DNA of 64,000 nucleotides from Simmondsia chinensis (lineage: Eukaryota > Streptophyta > Magnoliopsida > Caryophyllales > Simmondsiaceae), in contig JAGTTD010000001.1 in the NCBI GenBank assembly GCA_018398585.1, positions 4,280,501 to 4,344,500 on the forward strand, written 5' to 3'. Position 1 is the stretch's first letter; each line of letters starts with the position of its first letter. A program made the position numbers and the translations under genes. Positions 55,915 to 64,000 of this stretch are shown here, one piece after another. The notes beneath the pieces were generated by a model. The model was not told where the DNA came from. It did not search any database and worked only from the letters and a program-made list of their open reading frames with translations.

Positions 55915-56797
55915 CAGCGGCGGAGCTACATTGGGGTGAGGGGAGGCTCAAGCCCCCCTTGAATTTTTAAATTAAATTTAGTATGAATAAGTAAAAATTA
56001 GATATGGGTCGTTGGTTTGGTGGTCACTGCTGTTAAATGTGAATTGGAGCACAAGGAAACGAATCCCATTGAAGGCATTTAATTTTTATAATCTTTTGTC
56101 CATTTTTTTTGGATAAAAAGAAAGATTAAATTTAATATTAATAATATTAAAAAAAAGAAAACCCTAACCTAGTACACCCCCTTCTTCTTTCCCGACCCCC
56201 CTTCTCCACCCCCACCCCACTCACGCCGCCCCTGCCGCCTACCCCATTGGTTTGCCGCCGCCAGCTCCGGGCACCACCTGCCAGGCACCAATGTAAGTTT
56301 TGTTAATTTTTTGTCTTATTTACATAATATACAATACTTTTCAGTTTTGATCTCATATTTCTCTAATTAAAATTATAATTTTATAAATTTTTGTAAGGGA
56401 TATCAATTTTTTTTTAATTGAAAAACAATTACTTGTCTCCAAGTTCAAATCATTTCTCAAGTTTGGAATAATATAGTCTTTGTTGCTTGATATCTATTAT
56501 TAATATATAAATCGGTTGACAATTGCTCTTATTTTATAATAGAGTGAACTATATTCAAGTACTTTAAAAGAAAATCGCCTTTCAAGGAGATGATAATCCT
56601 TGTTCTACTAGTACTAAGCAAAGAACAAGAAATCAATCTAGAGGACCTTCCTGCTAATCCGGGAAATCGAATTCGAATTACCGACTATCGATTGAAACAA
56701 AATAAAATATCAATTGTGAATTTTTTTATAATTTTTATTATGTAATTTATTATTTTTATTCAAGCCCCCCTATGCCAAAATCCTGGATCCGCTGCTG
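55915..56797. mobile_element. hAT-derived non-autonomous element retaining a transposase fragment
   Basis: The termini are CAGCGGCGGAGCTA on the left and CAGCAGCGGATCCA (reverse complement) on the right, and both are followed by GC-rich AGGGGRGGCTYAAGCCCCCC-like subterminal sequence. A perfect 8-bp TSD, GTTTTATT, lies at 55907-55914 and 56798-56805. Inside, 56625-56696 encodes EINLEDLPANPGNRIRITDY. I recognise this as the start region of plant DUF4371/TTF-zinc-finger hAT transposases. The rest of the transposase is missing. Confidence 0.85.
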
Positions 56798-56805
56798 GTT
56801 TTATT

Positions 56806-57312
56806 AAATATTATGTTCCTTTAATTTTTTATTTTTTATTCTAAATTTTGTATTATATTTCTTAGAATAAAACCCTACATTGAGAAACTTCTTATATAGT
56901 GAATATTGGATAAACCTTCATCAATGATTCATACACGCTTTATCAGTACATGTTAAATTTTAATTATACAATTATGTTCTAGGTATTGTAAGCAAACGAC
57001 AATGATTAAATAGATGTAATAATGAGTTTTACAGAATTTTGATGCTCTACCCTTTAAGAAGCATTATTCACTATAATGAGAATTACCACTGAACAATCAA
57101 TGCCAAATCCTATATAAGCTCTTCTGGTGGAGAGATTGATTGAAATGCAAAACAAGAAGTAACATAACCCCTGCTTCTCTTTCACTATCTCTCTTTCATT
57201 CTCTCTTATTGTGATCAACACTTCAAGCTTTGAAGTTCCATTTTTGTTGTCATGCTTTCTGGTTTTTGTTTACCTACCTAAGGTTTCTGGTATTTCTTCT
57301 TTTAATCTTTTT
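56806..57312. promoter_or_regulatory. Possible gene promoter and 5' UTR remnant (57105-57312)
   Basis: A TATA-like CCTATATAAGC at 57108 is followed by a CT-rich stretch (57170-57215) and then by a GT-AG-intron-like T-rich run (from 57282). That is the usual look of a plant 5' UTR with a leader intron. No coding exon follows, because the L1 insertion at 57328 and other TEs occupy the region. The call is tentative. Sequence at 56806-57100 is AT-rich. Confidence 0.3.
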
Positions 57313-57327
57313 TAGTATACTTGTTTA

Positions 57328-58250
57328 ATTTTATTTTATTTTTGATAATTGGACTTTCATTAATCATCAAAATGTACATAAGTGTAATTCCATAGGATCG
57401 CCCAACCAAAAGACAAAAACAATCCACCCTGAACAAAATGTGGATAATTTGAACATCAAAAAAATAAAGATCGTACAAAGATATCAATTCACAAGTATCA
57501 ATAGTCCACTATCGTAGCCAAGCAAGCAAGGGGGAGCTTCTTAGAACTGCGTTCTTGGCCAGGGAGTCAGCTAACTGATTTGCTTCCCTCTTCTGGTGTA
57601 CGATTGAGACCCAGGAGAATTCTTTTCGAAGCAACTGGATTCTGTTTATAGCAAAATTCATCGTCCAAGGAAATGAATCTAAGTTATTTGCCCATGAAAC
57701 TGCATTCCTTGAATCTGATTCAATGATTGCTTTTCTTATCTGCTTAGGCTATTTAACTCTCCAATTCCTCACTTTAAGAGATCCTATGTGGTTCTTCTTT
57801 AATCTCGCTTTTGCCAATGTGAAAAAGTATTTGGTGTTTCTATCCCCTTCTTTGATGAATTTACAACTAGATTTTTGTTTCCACAATTGCTCTCTCTTCA
57901 AATACCATTTGTTGAGCTGAGTCCAAGCTGCTTTCCTTCGAGCCACCTTTACTTCATCAAAGTCCTCATTTTCCAGGTGTTTATCAGCATCCTCCAAAGC
58001 CTCTTCAAGTTGCTTAATTCTGGTGTTTATATCACCAAAACATTCTTTGTTCCATGCTTGTATTCTGCTCTTGAGATGTTTCAACATCATGTCTGCATCA
58101 ATACCTTGATTCCTCTCCCTTTCTTCTCTGACCAGTGTCCAGAAATCCCTTCTTGTGAGCCAGCAGTCCATGTTCCTAAATGGTACTGGTCCCCAATTAA
58201 CATTGAGCAACATTGAGACACATTCTAGTCCACCACCGTAGAGCACACTA
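57328..58250 (-). mobile_element. L1-type LINE, internally deleted, minus strand
   Basis: A perfect 15-bp TSD, TAGTATACTTGTTTA, lies at 57313-57327 and 58251-58265. On the minus strand, 58246-57749 encode the ORF2 stretch between endonuclease and polymerase (NVNWGPVPFRNMDCWLTRRD, IQAWNKECFGDI, LKREQLWKQKSSCKFIKEGDRNTKYF). The sequence then jumps directly to the C-terminal RNase H domain (KAIIESDSRNAVSWANN, HQKREANQLADSLA, 57735-57540) and an L1 3' end with an A-rich tail. Endonuclease is lost by 5' truncation, and the whole polymerase by an internal deletion at about 57745. The deletion may predate insertion, because the TSD is perfect. Confidence 0.9.
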
Positions 58251-58369
58251 TAGTATACTTGTTTACTTGAATTATATTTCTAACAATAGTAACTATATGT
58301 AAGTGTGTGTAATAATTGTCAGGGAAATTTGTAAAAGGAAAAAAGATTGGAATGGTATTTAACCGAGTT

Positions 58370-58721
58370 GTTGCCTAAAATGGTTTGGAAAAAAATATTA
58401 CCAAAATAGCATATTTGAAAAATATTTTTTGGAATGGCCTCCACGTGGCACAAACAAAATTTAATAAATTTTTTTTTTAATTATGATTTCCTTTGTCAGT
58501 GGCAGAGGTAAGTAAATAAGTGACTAATTTAGCATATTATCATAATTTTAAAAAAAATTTAGCAAAATATCATATTTTTGAAAATATTTAGCAAACTATC
58601 ATAGTTTACTGTTCACATGTGGGTGCACGCCATTTGGGGTGGAGGACAAGAAAACACCCAGAGTTGCACGCCTACGGGGAAGTCGTGCAACAGTGCACGC
58701 CTTCCCATAGGTCATGCACTG
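58370..58721 (+). mobile_element. Left terminal region of a Mutator-like element
   Basis: It begins with the block shared with 46104-46255. It continues through AATTTAGCAAAATATCAT and AGTTTACTGTTCACATGTGGG to GTCGTGCAACAGTGCACGCC, words also found (diverged) in the left arm of the inverted repeat at 52989-53265. It lies 2 kb upstream of the MULE transposase, as a long MULE terminal repeat would. The right-hand terminal repeat would be outside the window. Confidence 0.55.
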
Positions 58722-58746
58722 CCCCCCCCCCCCCCCCCCCCCCCCC
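58722..58746. repeat. Poly(C) run of 25
   Basis: An uninterrupted run of 25 C, followed by AACC. Long C homopolymers are rare in plant DNA; it may vary in length or reflect assembly or sequencing error. Confidence 0.9.
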
Positions 58747-60782
58747 AACCAACCGGGAATCCCGCCTGACACTAGGAATCTTGCTTTTGCTTTTGCTTTT
58801 CCTGTTGGACCTGTGACCCTTCTTCAATCTCACTTCCCTTCCCTCATTTCTCTTCTTTAACCTCCCTTCCCTCATTTCTCTTCTTCAACCTCCCTTCCCT
58901 CAACCTCTATATATACAACTTTTATTTTTAAAATTTGTACAATATTTAATTATTTACATATTTTAATCTACTCGAATTTTATCTAGGAATTTTACTCTTC
59001 CTTTCATTTTCACTACTATGTAAGTTGTTATTATCGTTAATTTTTTAGTTTAAGATTTTTTTTTTATATCTTGATGTCGTGTTTCTTTATAGATAATTAT
59101 TATTTTTGTGCTTTTATTATATTAATTTTATAAGTATTATAAATTTAATATACGAAATAGTACATTATAAAATCTGTTTGTTAATATATACTGAATAATA
59201 TATTGTTAGAAAAATTATTATGTTATTTGTTCTATTGTTCTTTGATTAAAGTTAGTATACATGTAATTGTATTTGTTTTTATGTTATTTTGAAAAGACCT
59301 AAACTATGCAACCATAAATTATCGATAAATAACCAGATAGTTTTATAGTTGAATATTTTAATATTATTGTGATAATGTTAACCATGTCTTTGTGTTTTAA
59401 AAAAAGTATAGCCTTGTATTATTGTTTAAGTACATTAAACTTAGTTTAAAGTGAGATATGAATTTTGTGAGATAAATTCATAGATTTGATAGATATATAA
59501 ACATATTGGAGCAAAAACTAACAGAAGTTAACATTGTTAATATGAAAGTATAATATTGTTACATAATTTATTATAGAATTATTTATTATGTAATTAATTA
59601 ATACATCATTAGGTAATAAGTTGTAAAATTTTATTGTGAAATATATTTGTTGAATAATTTATTACGTAATTACATTAATATTATATGTAATAAGTGTAGT
59701 TCAAATTCTATGTATATTAGTGAACTAATTTTTTAAAAATATAATTATCTTTTAAATATATATAATATGTTTGCTTATTTAAATTTTTTTTTAAGTATCC
59801 TATATATTAATTTGAAGTCGTTAATCTCTCTAAAAATTAAGCAAAATTCCATCCCTTAATTTTAGAGAATTCATTTTTTAAATATAACAAAAAGAATTAA
59901 AATTCTTATGTAACTTTCAATCTATATACTTAATCGCAAGTTTTTCTTTTCCTACAATATTACCTCTCTAATCTCTAATTTTCTAATCCTTTTGTTTTAA
60001 AATATTAAAAAAAATCTATCTATGTATCTTATCTATTAATTAAAAGTTTTCTCCTATCCTAAAATTCAAAAAATCTTACATTTTATGATTTTAATAATTC
60101 ATATATTATTTAGCTTTAGAAATGAGGAAAAAAAAATCTCAATTCCATCACCCATCCCACTACCCCTCAATGTCACTTTTAATAAGTAATAACTACCTAT
60201 TAGTACCCATTAATAAGAAAGAAATATTTTTAAAAACTAGAAAATCTTTTTATTGTAACTTGCAACCAAGCTACTGTTGTTTTCATTTTTTATTGTGATA
60301 CTTTGCATTCTTTCCCCTCCATTTTTTCAAAAACTAGGAATATTTTCAAAAAACTAGGAAATATTTAAAAGGTTATTTTTACATACAAAGAGTTATTTTT
60401 TAAAATATCACATCAGCAAAAACTAACATATGTTAATGGTGTTGCATAAAGGTGTGACATTTAAAAATTTTGAAATGTTTATCTATGACTTTTAAAAAAT
60501 AAAAAAATCTAAGTGGTTTTAAATAGGGCCTAAAATATGCGTAATTTTTAGTAAAGAAATCCTTTAAAATATTCTTGCATCTAATGTGCTATAACATTTT
60601 TTTCTCCAAAAAAACACATAGCATGGTTAGTCTATCTAAAACATAGCAAGGTATGTTTGCGATGACATTTATGTAATCGTATTTATTTTTTTAATATTAT
60701 ATGTAATAAGTGTAGTTAATATTCTGGGTAAGTAAATTACTGATTTCCTTAATTTTATTCTTAGGCAACCAAACTAGAAATT
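58747..60782. other. MULE leader, AT-rich, no gene
   Basis: A CT-rich stretch with tandem CCTCCCTTCCCTCA words (58845-58905) and TATATATA near 58908 looks like a promoter and 5' UTR for the MULE transposase. The remaining 1.8 kb are AT-rich and probably a leader intron or unrelated insertion. Nothing coding. Confidence 0.45.
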
Positions 60783-63193
60783 ATGGCGTGCAACGTAGTC
60801 ACATTGTTGTGTCATTATGATGGAAACAGGGTGAACAATGTTGATAATGTTGATTACACGGGTGAAAGATAGTTTATACTCACGACACGGTCTGGAATTT
60901 CTCTACCGGAGTTGAAAGGAATAATGCATGAACATGCTGGGTGGGATAGTAACATAATTGATATTTTGATTACATGGATAATGTTGTTTTCTCAAAATCC
61001 TATGTGATATACAGCTGTTGAGATCACTTCCTCAGTGGCTTTGAGGTCCATGTTCGAACTTGTTTCAGGGCGTGGGGTGACATTCGTAGAACTATACGTA
61101 AATGCTGTGAATGTTGCAGACAGCTCTCAACAGCATGTATCACATTTTCAATTCGAAGCTGTTAGTCCATCCGTAAGTCCCACGGTGGACGTTTCATTGG
61201 TACAAGGGATGGTTGCAAGTGAGGATATAAGTATGCTTGATAGGGCGTATGCCAACAATAATTCCGAGGCATCGGATGACGATGCAGATGTTGGTATCGA
61301 CGATTGTGAGAACGAACCAGATAATATGGACGGGCCTAGAGTATTCCAACCCCCTGTTCCCGAGTTTGAAGATGTTTCCTAGGCAGATGAGGCAGTTTGT
61401 TCTGATTGGGAAGAAAGTAGAAGGCATGGGTCAATAGGATCTTGTTTGGAGGAGGGACAACTTTTTCAAACGAAGGAGGACTTTGTCAGTGCAGTGAATT
61501 TGTGGCATATTAAGAACAAGCTGCAATATGTGGTGCATAGGTCATGTCCTGAATACGTAACCCTAAAGTGCATATAAGAATCACAATGTAAGTGGTATCT
61601 GCGTGGGGCGTTGAAACAGAGGATAGGCCAATTTGAGATATCAGTTTTGAAGGGGCCACATACTTGTTCCACCACTATATTAGCAGAAGACCACCGTCAA
61701 CTGACCTTAAAATTTGTTACAGATATGGTGCTCCCTATTGTGTCTCTGAAGATCAACATTGCTGCAATTCAAGCAACAGTGAAAGAGCAGCACGGGTACA
61801 ATATTTCGTATTTCAAAGCGTGGAAAGCTAAGCAACAAGTGTTTGATCGGTTGTTTATCTCACACGAGGAAGCATTTTCGATGCTCCCTAAGCTGCTGAC
61901 TGCGTTGCAACAGTCAAACCCTAGCGCTGCTGTCGAATTACAGTTTAAGAGTGAAGAAGCCGGGGAAGGACTGTTTCGCGGAGCTTTTTGGGCATTCGGG
62001 CCATCCATAGAGGGTTTCAAGTGCTGTCGTCCATTGATCGGTGTGGATGGTACCCATTTGTACTGGAAATACATAGGGAAGTTACTGGCTGCTGTCGCAT
62101 TTGACGCTAACAACGGTCTGTATCCATTGTGTTTTGCTTTGGTGGACGAGAAGAATGGATGGAGTTGGACTTTGTTTCTATTATGTCTGCGGACCTACGT
62201 GACAGGTGATCGCTTCCAATGTGTATAATATCTGATCGACATGCTGGAATCAAGCATGGGATGTCACTTATTTGGCCGGAGCCTGAAGGCCAGCATCAAT
62301 ACTGCACTAGCCATCTAGTGAGTAATTTCAACCACATATTCAAAAATCCTACATTGAAGAAGAGGTTGAGTGCGATGGCGAGGGAACCTTCCAGGAGGAG
62401 GTTTGATGCTATGTACGATCATCTGATCCACGTCAATAATGAGGTCAGAGAGTGGATACAGAAAGAGCCAAAAGAACAATGGGCGCTTTCATACGATGGT
62501 GGTTATCGTTATGGTAACATGACCACCAATATATTGGAAGTGTTCAGTAGTGTGCTCAAGGGGGGACGAGCACTCCCGGTAACCGCCCTTGTGGAACTGA
62601 CATTTTTTCGATGCAACAAATACTTCGTCAGCCGTAGGGATCTTGCCGAGGAGTATTTTTCCCGGGGTTTGCTATGGCCACCCACAGTTCTCGCTGAAGT
62701 AGAGCACGCCGCCATAAAATCAAGGATTTATATGATGACGCTATTTGATCGAAACACCTTACAGTTTCAAGTAACTACTCCTAGCCGTCAGACTGAATCG
62801 GGGGTTAGAAGGGCGATTAACAACACGGTAACGCTGACTGAATGAAGATGCAGTTGTGGTGCATGGCAACTATTTTATCGTCCATGCTCACATGTTATGG
62901 CATGTTGTACGGCATGTAAGGTCAACTTCAGACAGTAAGTTGATCCGCTGTACAGCCTTACCATGTACGCAAACGCTTATGCTCCATTGTTTCACCCCCT
63001 TCCTGATCAATCTTTATGGCCGGAGTACACTGGGCGGGAGGTGGTTCCAGATCCTAGTAGGTGGAGAATGGGCAGAGGACGGCCGAGATCAACCAGGATA
63101 CGTAATGAAATGGACGCCAGGGAGGGCACATCCAAAAATAAGTGTAGCATATGTAGTCAGAGAGGACATAATAAAAAAAACATGTGTGAATAG
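60783..63193 (+). pseudogene. Mutator-like (MULE) transposase, decayed
   Basis: MULE transposases excise and reinsert DNA with long inverted repeats. One frame runs from the ATG at 60783 (MACNVVTLLCHYDG, a PB1-like N-terminal region). It passes an acidic linker (near 61255-61340), the MuDR N-terminal domain (61450-61620) and the DDE region with GVDGTHL, FDANNGLYPLCFALVDEKNGWSW (61990-62180). It is broken by stops at 60870, 61005, 61380 and 61575. A one-base loss near 62215 moves the rest to another frame: IISDRHAGIKHGM, CTSHLVSNF, then a stop at 62843-62845 and the SWIM zinc finger CSCGAWQLFYRPCSHVMACC. A short knuckle CSICSQRGHNKKNMC ends it at 63193. Codon content is well preserved despite the lesions, so it died recently. 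Confidence 0.9.
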
Positions 63194-63396
63194 ATAGTGG
63201 TAGTTTTGTAACTAGGTTCATAGATGTATACCTTTCATTTTTATAAGCAACATATGTAATATGTACTACTACCAATTGTAAATAGATGTAATAAATGTAA
63301 TCTTATTATTGTGTTGCGATCAATTGAATATTATAATGTTTTTCATTATATTTTTAGCTCATGTATTCTGTAAATATTTTTAATTTTTGTACAGAT
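63194..63396. other. Spacer between the MULE and PMD frames
   Basis: AT-rich, ending TTTTTGTACAG just ahead of the PMD start. This is a good intron acceptor and suggests a 5' UTR intron or a spliced MULE-PMD transcript. Confidence 0.5.
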
Positions 63397-64000
63397 ATGG
63401 TCAGAGGACAAGGACATGTTTCCAGCAGTCGATATGCTGAGCAGAATCCGGGTCCAGATGAGAACTCAGTGTTGCATCTTCAGGCTGACCATCGGCTGGA
63501 GGACATTTGGAATGGAACGGTATGTTAATAAACAATGGTTAGTTGTAAAAGATAATATTTTAATTGTTCGAAAGTTGATTGACATGCTTGATGCTCAGTG
63601 TTACAAGCCGACGATGAGATCAAGGGGAGGATACACCGTCCCATAGCGCCTCACGAATTAGTATGACCTCATATCGTAGAGGCCGGCTTAATTGGAGTGA
63701 CCCAAATAGGTCATATCCAAGTTGATAATGCCTTGATTACTGCCTTGGTGGAGAGGTGGAGGCGAGAAACTCATACATTCCATTTACGTGTTGTTGAGAT
63801 GACACCAACACTGCAAGATGTAGCCGTCTTGCTAGGTCTATGAGTAAATGGCCAGGCAGTCATTGGTGGCACGGACTACGATTGGAGAAACCTCTGCCAG
63901 GTTTTATTGGGTGTAGATCCTATGAACCACTTGCGTGGCGGCATGATCAGGACGACATAGTTGAATGCAGTGGCAGCACAGGGACCCCCAGCTGACGCTG
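63397..64000 (+). pseudogene. Plant mobile domain (PMD/MAIN-like) protein, partial, decayed
   Basis: An exon at 63397-63519 encodes MVRGQGHVSSSRYAEQ through LQADHRLEDIWNGT, the start region of plant mobile-domain proteins (often annotated as PP7 long-form homologs). An intron with GTATGT and a CTCAG acceptor follows. The second exon (about 63600 on) encodes DDEIKGRIHRPIAP, VDNALITALVERWRRETHTFHL, EMTPTLQDVAVLLGL, VNGQAVIGG and DYDWRNLCQVLLGV, which are diagnostic PMD words. Stops at 63664-63666, 63841-63843 and 63958-63960 are in one frame. The domain continues past the window edge. PMD genes occur both as host genes (MAIN, MAIL) and inside transposons; the position next to the MULE points to the latter. 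Confidence 0.85.

Noticed and set aside
57875..58216. 113-codon plus-strand frame
   Set aside because: It is the antisense shadow of the L1 ORF2 linker coded on the minus strand.
61005..61577. Stop-codon readthrough in the MULE frame
   Set aside because: TAG, TGA and TAA are all used, and a frameshift follows near 62215, so simple decay explains it better.

Overview
The window is repeat-dense nuclear DNA from a flowering plant. It is AT-rich and has one recognisable host gene with plant-type introns, a five-exon GDSL esterase/lipase (41283-45710, + strand). Almost everything else is transposable element (TE) in various stages of decay, often nested. I cannot name the species. The TE families (Ty1/copia, RTE and L1 LINEs, hAT, MULE, Tourist-like, TRIM/SMART) fit an angiosperm.

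Layout. 1-1.2 kb: broken hAT transposase cut by the window edge. 1.9-7.3 kb: LTR and gag debris plus a complete TIR element (6234-7250). 7.3-9.1 kb: an RTE-type LINE with a second RTE copy inserted in it, each with its own 13-bp target-site duplication (TSD). 9.7-10.1 kb: GC-richer stretch packed with ACGT-core boxes but without a gene. 15.3-20.3 kb: decayed Tork/Tnt1-like copia element. 20.6-21.9 kb: three short retroposons with intact TSDs (RTE tail, tRNA-derived SINE, 5S rRNA-headed SINE). 22.4-24.0 kb: antisense copia fragment. 24.9-25.8 kb and 31.0-32.6 kb: two related hAT-like non-autonomous elements; the second holds an RTE fragment which itself holds a complete TRIM. 32.8-37.9 kb: full-length copia of the same family as the first. 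38.4-41.1 kb: RTE fragment, solo LTR with a nested 290-bp SMART, and a second 5S-headed SINE. 41.3-45.7 kb: the GDSL gene, with a 707-bp solo LTR in intron 3. 46.3-52.9 kb: a young-looking copia element of another family with 1-kb LTRs and a perfect TSD. 53-53.9 kb: large inverted repeat. 55.9-56.8 kb: hAT derivative. 57.3-58.3 kb: internally deleted L1. 58.4-64 kb: a Mutator-like element with a decayed transposase followed by a decayed plant mobile domain (PMD) reading frame.

How the parts relate. The most interesting signal is a family of 251-257 bp retroposons (21627-21877 and 40845-41101, both minus strand). Their 5' half derives from 5S rRNA and their 3' half is the tail of the RTE LINEs in the same window. 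Each copy is flanked by a 17-bp TSD. They look like 5S rRNA-derived SINEs that borrow RTE machinery; I know of such SINEs from animals but not from plants. Many coordinates below rest on direct repeats and terminal motifs read by eye. TE coding regions are mostly pseudogenes, and no claim rests on a database search.
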